Source: Pseudomonadota bacterium (lineage in GTDB: Bacteria; Myxococcota_A; Polyangia; Polyangiales; Polyangiaceae). Taken from it: 64,000 nt of DNA. Each line of letters opens with the position of its first letter. Positions within the stretch are counted from its first letter, which is position 1. The position numbers and the translations under genes are program-made. Location: positions 1 through 64,000 of the forward strand of contig JAEWRL010000021.1 in NCBI GenBank assembly GCA_023398955.1, given 5' to 3'. This document shows, one piece after another, positions 8,570-19,781 of the stretch. Under the pieces are notes generated by a model, which saw only the letters and a list, made by a program, of their open reading frames with translations, was not told the DNA's origin and searched no databases.

Positions 8570-10993
8570 ATGATCACCCGACTGACCACCAACCTGGGAC
8601 TGCTGCCCCTGATCCTGCTGGGAGTTGTCCCTTGCTGTACACCGAAAGCTCCAGCCAAGGGCGCCAACGTGACGCCGCCCGGACCCATCGGGGCCCAAGC
8701 GGCAGCAGAGCCCGATCCAACGCACAATCTGCTGGGGACCAACGACTTCGAGGACGGCATCATGCTGCCGTGGACGACCAGCTTCACGCCCCCCGCCAAG
8801 GGTGGCGCGGAGCTCATCGACGGCGCCCTTTGCCTCTCCATCGAAGAGCCGGGCAAGGACCGTTGGGACGCTCAGCTGCGGCACCGTGAGATGGTGGCCC
8901 GGCAGGGGCGTCGCTACAGTCTCGGGTTCCGAGCGTGGTCGAGCCGTCCGACGAACATCACCTTGAAGTTCGGGAGGTCCGGCCCCCCGTACACGGACTA
9001 CTGGACGAGGCCCTACTCGCTGACGCCAGCGCCCAAGACCATCCGTACCCAGTTCACCATGTACGAGCCCGACGATGCTACGGTGGAGCTCGCGGTGCAC
9101 GCGGGGGGCAGCATGGTGCAAGGGGAGGGGCCCATCCAGCTCTGTTTCGACGAGATCGTCCTCTCGGATCCGGACTTCGAACCTCCCCCCAAGAAGAAGA
9201 AGCCGTCTGTCCCCGCCATCCGCGTCAATCAACTCGGGTACCTGCCGGGCGCCGATAAGGTGGCCATTCTCGTCACCAGTGTCACCGAGCCCCTCCCGTG
9301 GGAGTTGGTCGATAGCACGGGAACGCCACTGATACGAGGCGTGACCCTCGTGCATGGGAGAGACTCGTCCTCAGGGGACCAGGTCCACGTGATCGATTTC
9401 TCCTCCTTCGACACGGAAGCGAGGGACCTTAGGCTCACGGCGGGGCCCGACGCGAAGAGCCACCCCTTTTCGGTTGGGCGTGCGCTCTATAAGGACCTTG
9501 GACGGGACGCCCTGAGATTCTTCTATCATATGCGCAGCGGGACTCCCATCGAGATCCCCTACGCAGAGCAGGAGCGATGGGCGCACCCCGCTGGTCATCT
9601 GCCTGACATTGCCGCGTGCGCGCCCCGGACCGGGTGTTCTTACTCGCTGGACGTCACGGGCGGCTGGTATGACGCCGGCGATCACGGTAAGTACGTGGTC
9701 AACGGCGGTTTCAGCGTTTGGATGCTGCAAAACGCTTACGAGCGCCAGCAAGCATTGGGCCGGAGCCACTCCTGGTTTGCCGACGGAGCGCTCAACATCC
9801 CCGAGTCCTCGAACGGCGTTCCGGATGTACTCGATGAAGCGCGCTGGCAGCTCGAGTTCATGATGAAGATGCAGGTACCAGCCGGCAACCCGCTCGCCGG
9901 CATGGCCCACCACAAGATGCATGATGTCCAGTGGACCTCCCTTGCCACCGGCCCTCACGAGGACTCGCAGAAGCGCATCCTGCGTCCGCCAACGACAGCC
10001 GCCACCCTCAACCTCGCCGCCGTCCTGGCCCAGGCGGCTCGGCTCTGGAGCTCCTACGATCCCGGGTTCGCCGCACGCTGCCTGAGCTCTGCCGAGGTGG
10101 CCTGGCAAGCGGCCAAGAAGCACCCCGCGCTCTTCTCTCCCCCGAGTGACTCCGACGGCGGCGGTGCCTATGCCGACGATGTCGTCGAGGACGAGTTCTT
10201 CTGGGCAGCGGCAGAGCTCCTGCTAACGACTGGGAAAGCCGAGTACCAGAATTGGCTCGCGACGAGCCCTCTGGCAACGAACATTGGCGAGGATCTCGTC
10301 ATCGATGGTGAGGCATCGGCCAGTGCCGTGACATGGCAGCGCGTCGATGTCCTCGGTAAGGTGTCCCTGGCGCTCGCTCCGGGCAGCCGCAGCGGCAAGC
10401 AGGCGAAGCCGAAGCTCGGGAGCAGCGTGGGCGCGATGACCGCGGAGCACGTGAGCCAAGCGGAGGCCAAGAGGTACCGGGAGCTGCTGATTGAGGCGGG
10501 TGAGCGCCTGCTCGCGACGGCGGCCAATCAAGGCTACCGCTTCCCGATGCGTCCGGGGCCCCACGGCAACTATCCTTGGGGCTCGAATGCCGACGTTCTT
10601 GGCAACATGGTACTCCTGGGAGCCGCGGCGGACTGGAAACCCGAGGGCGGTTATGCGGACGGTCTCGTGGCGGGGCTGGACTATCTTCTCGGCAGAAATG
10701 CCCTGGGACAGAGCTACATCACGGGCTATGGCGCTCTGCCAGTCCAGAACGTTCACCATCGCTTCTGGTCCCATCAGGCAAACCCGGAGTATCCGCCGCC
10801 TCCCCCAGGGTGTGTCGCAGGCGGCCCCAACTCGGACATGCAAGATCCTTACGTGATTGCGGCTGGGCTGCGAGGATGCGCCCTCCAGAAGTGCTACGTC
10901 GATCACATCGACGCGTACTCGGTGAACGAGGTCGCCATCAACTGGAACGCAGCCCTGGTTTGGACCCTGGCATGGCTCGGCGAAGGCCGGTGA
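8570..10993 (+). CDS. Glycoside hydrolase family 9 cellulase, lipoprotein
   Basis: Although the frame is open from 8096, the ATG at 8570 starts a proper lipoprotein signal (LLPLILLGVVPCC), giving 807 residues. Order of parts: a CBM4/9-like beta-sandwich (FEDGIMLPW, about residues 45-195), a cellulase N-terminal Ig-like domain (IRVNQLGYLP, 210-300), then the GH9 (alpha/alpha)6 catalytic domain. Catalytic landmarks are GGWYDAGDHGKYV, holding the paired Asp, the substrate-binding VHHRFW region, and SVNEVAINWNAALVW near the end, which carries the general-acid Glu. It should cut beta-1,4-glucan outside the cell or at its surface. The following kinase gene overlaps its stop codon. Confidence 0.93.
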   Translation: MITRLTTNLGLLPLILLGVVPCCTPKAPAKGANVTPPGPIGAQAAAEPDPTHNLLGTNDFEDGIMLPWTTSFTPPAKGGAELIDGALCLSIEEPGKDRWDAQLRHREMVARQGRRYSLGFRAWSSRPTNITLKFGRSGPPYTDYWTRPYSLTPAPKTIRTQFTMYEPDDATVELAVHAGGSMVQGEGPIQLCFDEIVLSDPDFEPPPKKKKPSVPAIRVNQLGYLPGADKVAILVTSVTEPLPWELVDSTGTPLIRGVTLVHGRDSSSGDQVHVIDFSSFDTEARDLRLTAGPDAKSHPFSVGRALYKDLGRDALRFFYHMRSGTPIEIPYAEQERWAHPAGHLPDIAACAPRTGCSYSLDVTGGWYDAGDHGKYVVNGGFSVWMLQNAYERQQALGRSHSWFADGALNIPESSNGVPDVLDEARWQLEFMMKMQVPAGNPLAGMAHHKMHDVQWTSLATGPHEDSQKRILRPPTTAATLNLAAVLAQAARLWSSYDPGFAARCLSSAEVAWQAAKKHPALFSPPSDSDGGGAYADDVVEDEFFWAAAELLLTTGKAEYQNWLATSPLATNIGEDLVIDGEASASAVTWQRVDVLGKVSLALAPGSRSGKQAKPKLGSSVGAMTAEHVSQAEAKRYRELLIEAGERLLATAANQGYRFPMRPGPHGNYPWGSNADVLGNMVLLGAAADWKPEGGYADGLVAGLDYLLGRNALGQSYITGYGALPVQNVHHRFWSHQANPEYPPPPPGCVAGGPNSDMQDPYVIAAGLRGCALQKCYVDHIDAYSVNEVAINWNAALVWTLAWLGEGR

Positions 10994-12111
10994 ACGACGT
11001 GACGATCCCAACGACGCCGGATCCTGGCTCCGCCGTGGGCTACCCGCTCACGCCTTGGCACGCGCGGACCGTGTACGCCTATGGCATGGTCGTCTGGTCC
11101 ACGGTCCATCGTATTGCCGGACAGCTCCCCTGTGGTGACGGCTACGGCGAGATCGCCGAGAGTTGGTCCGTTCCTGCGGGAGAGGCGGCGAACGGCGCGG
11201 TCCTGTTGAGCCGCTGGGGGCATCGGGTGCGCCTCGATGGGGCCCTCCTCGGGCGCTCGACGGTACAGCCGCTTCGCGCCGCCCTCGGTGCTCACGGCGT
11301 CGACGTGAGCGGGCTCGCGTTCGACGAAAGCTTTGAGGGTTACCGGGACCAGGTCTATACGGACGGCAACGAGCGGACCGTCTACGGTCAGTTTCGAGGT
11401 CACAGGGCGAGCGGTCTCCCGCGCTGGCTCCCCGCGAGCGCGGTGGCCATAGGCGACGCCGATCTGGTGCTCATCGATCCATGGTTCGCCGAGGACTCCG
11501 AGCGGGCTGCCCTGCTCTGCCAGGAAGCAGGAAGGCCCTATGTTACCCTGGACTGCCGTCACGACACCACGCTGCACCGCTACGCGGCGGCCAACGTCGT
11601 GTCGCGAGAGTACCGTCGCGCGGAGTACCCGGATACCTCGGATGCGGCACTCACCGCGCTCTTCGGCGAGGCCGGCGCGGGCCTTTGTGTTTTCACGAAC
11701 GGACGCGACCCGCTTCAGTACTTTCGCCGAGGTGTGGCCACCGACGAGCATCCTATCCCGCAGATTCAGGCCCGAATCAGCGTTGGGGCCGGCGACGCAT
11801 TCCGCGCCGCTATCGCTCATGCCATAAGCCAAGGGTGGGGGGATCGCAGCGGCGTCGCATTCGCCGCCCGCACCGCCGCAGCAGTCTGTAGGACGGCGCC
11901 TCTTGCGGCGAGCCCGCCGGAGCTCGGCGGCAGACCCCCGTCGCTACGCTCACGGGCCGACCCAGGAACGGTGCTCGAACCCTCTTTGGGGTTGGGCTTC
12001 GCGCGAGGCGGGGGGCATCTTGGTAAACACCCCTCGAGAAGAACAGGAATGGGTCCGAGCAGACGACGGTCTTCGAGGTTCTTGCCCAGCCCTCGCCCCG
12101 TCAGGGGCTAG
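10990..12111 (+). CDS. PfkB-family carbohydrate kinase
   Basis: I start this gene at the GTG overlapping the GH9 stop (GTGA), giving 373 residues. The PfkB/ribokinase fold shows as GYGEIAESWSVPAGEAANGAVLL near the N-terminus, LVLIDPWFAED in the middle and the signature ISVGAGDAFRAAIAHA, where the Asp of GAGD is the catalytic base. Such enzymes phosphorylate sugars or nucleosides; the substrate is not readable from sequence. The overlap implies translational coupling to the cellulase, which fits a role in sugar use. About 70 C-terminal residues after the family core are Arg/Pro/Gly-rich and resemble noncoding sequence, so the natural stop may have been lost. Confidence 0.85.
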   Translation: MNDVTIPTTPDPGSAVGYPLTPWHARTVYAYGMVVWSTVHRIAGQLPCGDGYGEIAESWSVPAGEAANGAVLLSRWGHRVRLDGALLGRSTVQPLRAALGAHGVDVSGLAFDESFEGYRDQVYTDGNERTVYGQFRGHRASGLPRWLPASAVAIGDADLVLIDPWFAEDSERAALLCQEAGRPYVTLDCRHDTTLHRYAAANVVSREYRRAEYPDTSDAALTALFGEAGAGLCVFTNGRDPLQYFRRGVATDEHPIPQIQARISVGAGDAFRAAIAHAISQGWGDRSGVAFAARTAAAVCRTAPLAASPPELGGRPPSLRSRADPGTVLEPSLGLGFARGGGHLGKHPSRRTGMGPSRRRSSRFLPSPRPVRG

Positions 12112-12217
12112 GCAACAACCTCCCGAGAATTGCGCTCGCCCATTTCGCGTATTTTCACGCCTCCCCCCGGAGATTCGTGGCATGGTGGCCACCTCCGTGA
12201 AACGCCGGTGAGATTCA

Positions 12218-12880
12218 ATGAGAGTCCCCAACGCAGAGCACAGGCTTCATCAGTGGCGGATTGACCAGGTTGCACCTGACTTCGAGCTGAAGGACGTGTG
12301 GGGGTTGCCCGTCACGGGAACGGACGTGGGGTTCGCCGCCTTTCTGAGCATCGTCGCGCTCGGACCCGAGGCCTCCGGGACGAGCGATCGACGGAGCACC
12401 GATGGTGACTCGAGACTGTCCCGCGGGCTATTCGCCCTGCGCCTGTGGCTTGGCAGGGTTCTTGGCTGGGACCGCGAGGTGAATACGCTGCCGATCCCGG
12501 GATGCGTCGAGACCTCCGTGCGAGACCGCTTGCCGGAGGCGGAGCGCGCCGAGCTTCCGGCGGGGGGCGGAGCCTCACTCGCATTCCGCCCCGTCTACCG
12601 CGACGAGCGGGAGTCCTTCATGGAGCTCTCCAACGGCACCGTCCATGTGCTGGTCCACTACTCGTGGGTGCCCGAGGCCGATCAGTACCGCGCCAGAATG
12701 GCCGTCTACGTCAAGCACCGGGGCTGGCTTGGGAGCGCATACATGGCGCTCATCAAGCCGTTTCGGCACTACATCGTCTATCCTGCGATGATGCGGCAGC
12801 TCGAAGCTCGCTGGCGTGCCGCGAAGACTCTGGCTCCCGGCACCGCGCCGGTGCTTGCGGGAGGTCCAGGCAAGACGTGA
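12218..12880 (+). CDS. DUF2867 domain protein
   Basis: This 220-residue protein starts with HRLHQWRIDQVAPDFELKDVWGLPV. It continues through a long helix-rich region to SFMELSNGTVHVLVHYSWVP, RARMAVYVKHRGWLGSAYMALIKPFRHYIVYPAMMRQ. This pattern (a substrate-like beta region, then Y.ALI.PFRH.IVYP.M) matches DUF2867, sometimes found as the tail of NAD-dependent epimerase-like proteins but here standing alone. No signal peptide is present. Function unknown. It follows the kinase gene on the same strand after about 100 bases. Confidence 0.7.
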   Translation: MRVPNAEHRLHQWRIDQVAPDFELKDVWGLPVTGTDVGFAAFLSIVALGPEASGTSDRRSTDGDSRLSRGLFALRLWLGRVLGWDREVNTLPIPGCVETSVRDRLPEAERAELPAGGGASLAFRPVYRDERESFMELSNGTVHVLVHYSWVPEADQYRARMAVYVKHRGWLGSAYMALIKPFRHYIVYPAMMRQLEARWRAAKTLAPGTAPVLAGGPGKT

Positions 12881-13003
12881 GACGCTCCAGGAGGCCCACC
12901 CAAGCGCCTCCGTCGAGTGCGACGCTGTGATTGTTCGAGGCCCCCCCGACCCCGTCGATAGGCTTACTCCCGATCTCCATGAGGTACCGATGAGCTTCGA
13001 GCT

Positions 13004-14443
13004 TCACTTGGCGAAGGCGAGCGTCTCATTGCCGGGGTAGGGGTTCACGTAGAAGCGCTCAGCATCCTCGATGGCGCCGCCGACTGGGGCGTCATGGGAG
13101 AGACTCCAGGTCTGCGTGCCAGTTCGCACGTCGAGTCGCACGACGCCGCCGCGGGGGAATCTTCCGGTGCCGTGATAGCCGACGTACAGGGCATCCGTTG
13201 CCTCAGCAATGATGCCGTCGACACGTCCGCCGAAGGGTGCATCGGGGAAGGTGCCTTGAACGACGCTCGTCCAAACTACCGCACCAGTAGGCGGATGGAG
13301 CCGAATCGCTTTGTCGCTTCCGAACAGGTAGAGCGCCCCTGCGCTCATTTCCACTCCGAAGTAAATGTCGTCGTTTCTCCGTATGCTCCACGCGAGCTGG
13401 CCGGTAGCAGGGTCTATCCTGTCGAGGGTGAAGCCCGGAGGTTCGAGGAATTGTGCAGTGACATAGAGCTGGCCATCCTCCATGAGGCTGGGAATGACGT
13501 TCTCTCCCTCATGTCCGGTCAGGTCGTGGCTCCACAGCTCGGCTCCGCTTCTGCGGTCGAGGCGCGCGACCTCGTCCGTGCCCCCGGACTGTCGCACGAG
13601 GAGCGCATCCGCCTGGAACAGCGGTGAGACGCCGTTGCCACGGTAGGACCAAGAGAGCTCACCGTCATGGAGGTTGATCCGCTCCAGCACCTGGTCACCG
13701 ACGACTACGTAAAGCTCGCCCCACGCATGGTGCACCCAGACAGGAGCCGCGTAGGCGCGCGACCAGAGCAGCCTGCCATCCGGCGCCGCACGGGCGGACA
13801 ACGTCGACCGCTCCGCGTCCGTGTGGCGGTGAAGCACCACGACGTCTTTAGTCGCGAGCACTGGCTGGCCCGCGCTCGTGCCCCTGACGCTCCATAGCAG
13901 GTCACCGTCGCTCCGACGCACGAACGCGCTGGCCTCTGTGGGCGAATGCCATTGAAGGACGACATAGTCGAGGCCCCTGCTGCACTGCAGCGCGACGAAA
14001 CCGTCGGGGACCCGCCCCTCGAAGCTCTTCTCGGTCTCCCAAAGGGTTAGGCCTGTCCGCGGCGCCAGGGAAACCAGGCCGCGTGCGCTCAGGCCTATCA
14101 TGCTCGAGGCAGTGCCGCATTCGGTGTGTGCCTCCAAATAGCCAGCGTCGCCCCTGCGAGTCCAGAGGGGCTCTCCCGTTGCCAGATCGATTCGAGACAA
14201 GTTTGCGTGAAGCGTGTCGACGAGATAGGGGGTTCCTTCTACGTCGATCACGAGCCGCCCCACGTTCCTCCAGACGAGCGTCCCCGGCTGCTCGCTACGA
14301 GGCGCGGCTGTGAAACCTCCTTCAGGGGCTTCACTCGCGGCGCCCGCCGCACCGGTCAAGGGATCGCCTGGTTGGCCACTGCATGCGGTGGCGGCGATGA
14401 CCAGCCCCGTAGCTGTTGGAAGTCTCAGGCTCCTCGGCATCAT
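13004..14443 (-). CDS. PQQ-like beta-propeller repeat lipoprotein
   Basis: The 479-residue product has a short lipoprotein signal (LVIAATACSG). It then has about seven repeats, each ending in a Trp-containing strand pair such as GEPLWTRR, GLTLWETE, GDLLWSVR, GRLLWSRA, GELSWSYR, GAELWSHD, GQLAWSIR, GAVVWTS and GTQTWSL. This is the PQQ-like WD-type propeller (PF13360 type) that also builds BamB. Its family members act as scaffolds or sensors rather than true PQQ enzymes, and I see no PQQ-dehydrogenase disulphide or catalytic Asp. It is transcribed away from nrfH across a long intergenic region. Confidence 0.85.
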   Translation of the reverse strand: MMPRSLRLPTATGLVIAATACSGQPGDPLTGAAGAASEAPEGGFTAAPRSEQPGTLVWRNVGRLVIDVEGTPYLVDTLHANLSRIDLATGEPLWTRRGDAGYLEAHTECGTASSMIGLSARGLVSLAPRTGLTLWETEKSFEGRVPDGFVALQCSRGLDYVVLQWHSPTEASAFVRRSDGDLLWSVRGTSAGQPVLATKDVVVLHRHTDAERSTLSARAAPDGRLLWSRAYAAPVWVHHAWGELYVVVGDQVLERINLHDGELSWSYRGNGVSPLFQADALLVRQSGGTDEVARLDRRSGAELWSHDLTGHEGENVIPSLMEDGQLYVTAQFLEPPGFTLDRIDPATGQLAWSIRRNDDIYFGVEMSAGALYLFGSDKAIRLHPPTGAVVWTSVVQGTFPDAPFGGRVDGIIAEATDALYVGYHGTGRFPRGGVVRLDVRTGTQTWSLSHDAPVGGAIEDAERFYVNPYPGNETLAFAK

Positions 14444-14562
14444 GACATCGACCCTCCTCGATAGACCCTCCCGCTGCCCACGAACGGTGCGGCAAAGAGT
14501 CCAATTCTTGGCTCCACAGGCACAACGTGGCCCGCCCCGGGCCCGCGCCCCCGTGTGGGTTT

Positions 14563-14586
14563 GAGCGACGCGGTACCGCGTCGCTC
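14563..14586. promoter_or_regulatory. 24-bp perfect palindrome, possible operator
   Basis: The 12-base arm GAGCGACGCGGT at 14563-14574 is followed directly by its exact reverse complement. There is no spacer loop, so it is more plausible as a dyad for a dimeric DNA-binding protein than as a terminator. It lies 120 bases upstream of the PQQ-like lipoprotein start, in the divergent region shared with nrfH. Confidence 0.4.
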
Positions 14587-15094
14587 CGACGAATAGCGTA
14601 CTCAGCCGTGCCCGTCACCCGGGAAAGGAGCGAGTGCTGGTGAATAGTTGGCGCTCCCAGCTCGCGTCATTCCATTGGCGATCCGGGGTCCGCTCTACCG
14701 CTCGTGGATATTGGCGTACTGGCAGCTGCGCAGCGGAGACTCGGGCGACGGCGGGTCGTCAAGGTGCAGCTCCATCAAGGCGCGCTCAATCAGGAAGGGC
14801 GACGTGAACGCGCGACCCGCTACGGGCCGCCGTTGCGCGGCACGAAGGTGGCGAAGGTGGCGTGCAGGCGTGGTGCTGCGTAGAAGCGCTCTATGTGCGC
14901 CATGATCCGGCAGTTCCGTTATCCTGCGGAGCGTGGGATCCGCGCATACGCACGCGGAGTGCGGCAGACCGCACGCAGTTCGAGACCCACTCTTCCGTTC
15001 CGGCAAACGCCCCGCGATCCTCCAGATCCGGCTGGCGGGTCATCCCGCGGCGGTGATGGCTGAACACTCAGTGGTTCGTCATTCCCGCGAAGCC
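14587..15094. other. Divergent intergenic region before nrfH
   Basis: About 500 bases without a convincing gene. A minus-strand frame (14695-15006) and several plus-strand frames exist, but none carries a recognisable motif or ribosome binding site. The region ends at an FNR/DNR-like box. It probably contains the nrfH promoter, whose core I could not place. Confidence 0.4.
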
Positions 15095-15108
15095 TTGACC
15101 TGGCTCAA
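15095..15108 (+). promoter_or_regulatory. FNR/DNR-type box upstream of nrfHA
   Basis: TTGACCTGGCTCAA has the half-site layout of CRP/FNR family operators (TTGAN-N4-NTCAA). One half is TTGAC and the other, read in reverse, is TTGAG. It lies about 130 bases before the nrfH start. A second such box precedes the DUF438 gene on the other side of the island. Confidence 0.5.
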
Positions 15109-15237
15109 GGTGGCCCCACGTGAAAAGTGGCACGAGACCGCCTGGGCCAATCAGGTTATGCTGTGGCCCCGGGACGGCGCGGTGGCGAACCGCGCGCGGC
15201 AATTTGCCCCACTATCGCCCAAACGACTCCGCACAGA

Positions 15238-15756
15238 ATGCCTCGCCCCACCGCCCCCATAACGCGCAGCAATCGCAGCATCCCGCGCGCTACCCGTTGG
15301 GCAATGGGAGGTGCGCTCCCGTGGAGTTTCGCGGCGCTCCTAGGGGTGTTGGGAGGGGTAGGTGCCTTCACCTTCGGCTACGGCCAGGGCTGGTCCTACC
15401 TCACGAACGACCCGGAGGCATGCACGAACTGCCACGTGATGCAGGGACATTTCGACGCCTGGACAAAGTCCAGCCATCACGGCGTCGCGACCTGCAACGA
15501 CTGCCACCTGCCCCACCACCCGATCGGTAAGTGGGTTACTAAGGCCGACAACGGTTTCTTCCATTCGTGGGCTTTCACGACAGGGGATTTCCACGAACCG
15601 ATTCGCATCAAGCCCAGGAACCGTGAGGTCACCCAGAGCACCTGTGTGTCGTGCCACCGGGAGCTCGTGAATCACATGCTTCCGGCAGAGCCCGGTGGAG
15701 ACATGCCGAACTGTTCCCGGTGCCACGCCGCCGTGGGCCACGCGCAGCGCAGATGA
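15238..15756 (+). CDS. nrfH: Cytochrome c nitrite reductase small subunit NrfH
   Basis: NrfH is a membrane-anchored tetrahaem NapC/NirT-family cytochrome that takes electrons from the quinol pool and passes them to NrfA. The 172-residue product has an N-terminal transmembrane helix (SFAALLGVLGGVGAFTFGYG) and four haem motifs: CTNCH, CNDCH, CVSCH and CSRCH. The CTNCHVM sequence matches the first NrfH haem, where the Met is a known ligand. An alternative ATG at 15304 would leave a 150-residue protein; neither start has a strong RBS. The nrfA ATG follows 10 bases after the stop. Confidence 0.93.
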   Translation: MPRPTAPITRSNRSIPRATRWAMGGALPWSFAALLGVLGGVGAFTFGYGQGWSYLTNDPEACTNCHVMQGHFDAWTKSSHHGVATCNDCHLPHHPIGKWVTKADNGFFHSWAFTTGDFHEPIRIKPRNREVTQSTCVSCHRELVNHMLPAEPGGDMPNCSRCHAAVGHAQRR

Positions 15757-15766
15757 GGACATCGAG

Positions 15767-17821
<2,055 letters not shown>

Positions 17822-17831
17822 AAGCGAAAAG

Positions 17832-17854
17832 GGCTCCGCGGGCCGCGGTTAGCC
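17832..17854. terminator. Possible bidirectional terminator between nrfA and the DUF1858 gene
   Basis: GGCT-CCGC, loop GGGCC, GCGG-TT-AGCC can form a GC-rich hairpin in the 27-base gap between two convergent genes. It overlaps the last bases of the minus-strand gene. There is no T-run on the plus side. Confidence 0.4.
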
Positions 17855-18376
17855 TCCGCGTCTCCGGTGCCCGATGAGCGTTTCGGTCGTCCCGTCCGTG
17901 GTGCGACTGGTGCAAGCGAAACCCCGCGCCGTCACGGCGTCGATCAGGGGGGCGGGGATGAAGGTGGTGACGAGGGCGATGGCTTCGTCCTCGCCGAGGG
18001 ATGGTAAGCGCGCGTTCACGGCCTGCAAGGGATGGCCTCCATCTGCGATGAGTCGATCGGCGTCGAGCCGGGCGACGACGCGCAGAGACTCCAGCCAGGG
18101 GTTCGTTGCTGGACTTGCATCGTCAGCCATGCCGGGCGCGACGTCTGCGCCCTGCTGTCCTGCCGCGTCACGCAGCTTGACGACGAGCTCCCGCGGGTTC
18201 AGCCCGGCCACGCGTGCTGCCTGGGCGAGGGTGGTCACTTTGGCGACGGTGCGCCGCAGTACGGGGTTCTTGAGCTTGGCGAATGCGGGGGCCAACTCGA
18301 TGAGATGTCGTTCGAGCTCGGGGTACGCCTCGAGCAGCGCTCCCACCTTCGTTTCTGGTGTGATGGGCACGGTCAT
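17849..18376 (-). CDS. DUF1858-DUF2249 domain protein
   Basis: The 175-residue protein has an N-terminal DUF1858 block (ITPETKVGALLEAYPELE, ELAPAFAKLKNPVLRRTVAKV), the domain also seen at the start of ScdA/RIC-type proteins that repair iron-sulfur clusters after nitric oxide damage. A second domain from about residue 95 (RLDADRLIADGGHPLQAVNARL, GEDEAIALVTTFIPAPLIDAV) matches DUF2249, a TusA-like fold. Its ATG overlaps the stop of the upstream DUF438 gene (ATGA), so the two are translated together. The position beside nrfHA suggests a role in nitrosative stress, which is an inference. Confidence 0.85.
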   Translation of the reverse strand: MTVPITPETKVGALLEAYPELERHLIELAPAFAKLKNPVLRRTVAKVTTLAQAARVAGLNPRELVVKLRDAAGQQGADVAPGMADDASPATNPWLESLRVVARLDADRLIADGGHPLQAVNARLPSLGEDEAIALVTTFIPAPLIDAVTARGFACTSRTTDGTTETLIGHRRRGG

Positions 18377-19623
18377 GGGACCTCCGCGGACGCCTCGTAC
18401 TCAAGGAGGCGGCGCTCTCCGTCGAGCTGACGCACTCTCGTCAGGTCTTGTGTGACCTCCAGGGTCCCTAGGTATTCACCGTGCTCGTCGCGGACAGCGA
18501 AGTAGCGGATGTGGACGAACCGTCCGCGCAGCTGGATCCAGAACTCAGCCACGTGCTGGCGCCCCGCGCGGAAGTCCCCGACGATCCGCTCGACCACGTC
18601 GACGCTCTTCGGGGGATGGCAGTGCTGGACCTTGCGCCCGATGATGGCCTTGCTCCGCGCGAACACGCGGTCGCCACCCTCCGAGAAGAAGCGGACCCGG
18701 TCGTCGGCATCGACGAAGGTGACGTCGACTGGAAGCATCCGAAAGATGCCGAGGAGCTGCTCGGGGGTGAGCCCTCCGGTGGGAAACATCAGGGCTTCGT
18801 CCGGTGCCACGCGGGCTTTGCGCTTCTCTTCTGCGGCGACCGGCGGGCGGTAGCCTTCCCGCGGCTCTACGAGACACCAGCCAAACTCGGCTGAGCCGAG
18901 CCAGATCTCACCCCACTCGCGCTCGGTGAGCGTGTCGTGGGCCATAGGCAACAGCACCTGTTCTTCCTTCTGAACCATCGAGTCTACTGCCTCCAGAGCC
19001 GGCAGCACGACGGTCTCAACGACCAGGGCGAACTCTCCTGCGCTGACGCCGCTCGCTTTCAGCGTCCTCTCGACGTCCTTCAGCAGCTCGCGCACCTCGT
19101 CATCCTTGGCCCACATGACCTTGGAGGGCCCGAAGATGAAATGGCGCTCGAGGCAGGGAAAGACGAGGTTCTCCTTGCGCTGATAGTGCTTGTCGACATC
19201 CATCAGCTCGCCGACTCCATGACGGAGATCCGTGAGCTCGTCATCAATGGGATGGTGCTCCGGAAGTCGAGTGCAGCGGTCGAGTCGTTCGCGTAGTCTC
19301 GCCGTGAGCTCGCGGATGGCCGCGTTCTCGCGCTGGAAGGTGTCGATGGGATGGCCCGGCTCCACGTCGCGAACCGCTGGCTCGACGGAGATCTCCTTCA
19401 GAACGGCCGCGTGCGAGTCGCACATGGTCTGCACTTCCTCCACTGGCATTCCGTCGGCGATGAGCTCCTGCTCCATGGCGGCAATCTCCGTGGAGTCCGT
19501 CTCGCGGACGATCTCCTTGAGGCGTCGACGGACGTCGGCCTCGGGGGCTCCTGCGTGCAGGTCTTTGATAATTGCCTTCAATTGGCGGATGCGCTCCGCC
19601 CGATTGTCGATGAGCTCACTCAT
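18373..19623 (-). CDS. DUF438 domain protein with hemerythrin and PAS domains
   Basis: I use the ATG at 19623 (MSELIDNRAERI), which gives 416 residues and matches the usual start of the family. Domains: DUF438 (about 1-90), a hemerythrin-like HHE domain (about 95-235, with LPEHHPIDDELTDLRHG and KHYQRKENLVFPCLERH supplying metal-binding His/Glu), and a C-terminal PAS domain (about 285-400, DVTFVDADDRVRFFSEGGDRVF). Such proteins probably sense oxygen or nitric oxide through a di-iron site. An FNR/DNR-type box lies 63 bases upstream. It is co-translated with the DUF1858-DUF2249 gene. Confidence 0.9.
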   Translation of the reverse strand: MSELIDNRAERIRQLKAIIKDLHAGAPEADVRRRLKEIVRETDSTEIAAMEQELIADGMPVEEVQTMCDSHAAVLKEISVEPAVRDVEPGHPIDTFQRENAAIRELTARLRERLDRCTRLPEHHPIDDELTDLRHGVGELMDVDKHYQRKENLVFPCLERHFIFGPSKVMWAKDDEVRELLKDVERTLKASGVSAGEFALVVETVVLPALEAVDSMVQKEEQVLLPMAHDTLTEREWGEIWLGSAEFGWCLVEPREGYRPPVAAEEKRKARVAPDEALMFPTGGLTPEQLLGIFRMLPVDVTFVDADDRVRFFSEGGDRVFARSKAIIGRKVQHCHPPKSVDVVERIVGDFRAGRQHVAEFWIQLRGRFVHIRYFAVRDEHGEYLGTLEVTQDLTRVRQLDGERRLLEYEASAEVP

Positions 19624-19685
19624 GCTGATTCCTCGGTGGCTATGATGGGGTCCTATGGACCTGCATCCTGCCACCGGGCGGTGCC

Positions 19686-19699
19686 TTGATGCGCGTCAA
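19686..19699 (-). promoter_or_regulatory. FNR/DNR-type box upstream of the DUF438 gene
   Basis: TTGATGCGCGTCAA is a near-perfect CRP/FNR-family dyad (TTGAT-N4-GTCAA) located 63-76 bases before the DUF438 start codon, an ordinary distance for an activator site. With the similar box before nrfH it suggests one regulator for both transcripts. Confidence 0.55.
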
Positions 19700-19781
19700 G
19701 CGCCGCCGCGATTACCTGTTCGCGAAGGGGGGCGCACGCCTCAGTTGGGCCACCAAGCTCCAGAAGCGAACCCTTCTCCGT

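Noticed and set aside
11950..12070. Possible tRNA-like 3' arm with TTCGAGC on the minus strand
   Set aside because: The stem of the T arm does not pair and no anticodon or acceptor stem could be built.
14695..15006. A minus-strand frame of 103 codons between the PQQ-like gene and nrfH
   Set aside because: No motif, no ribosome binding site, and a poor start; I could not support it as a gene.
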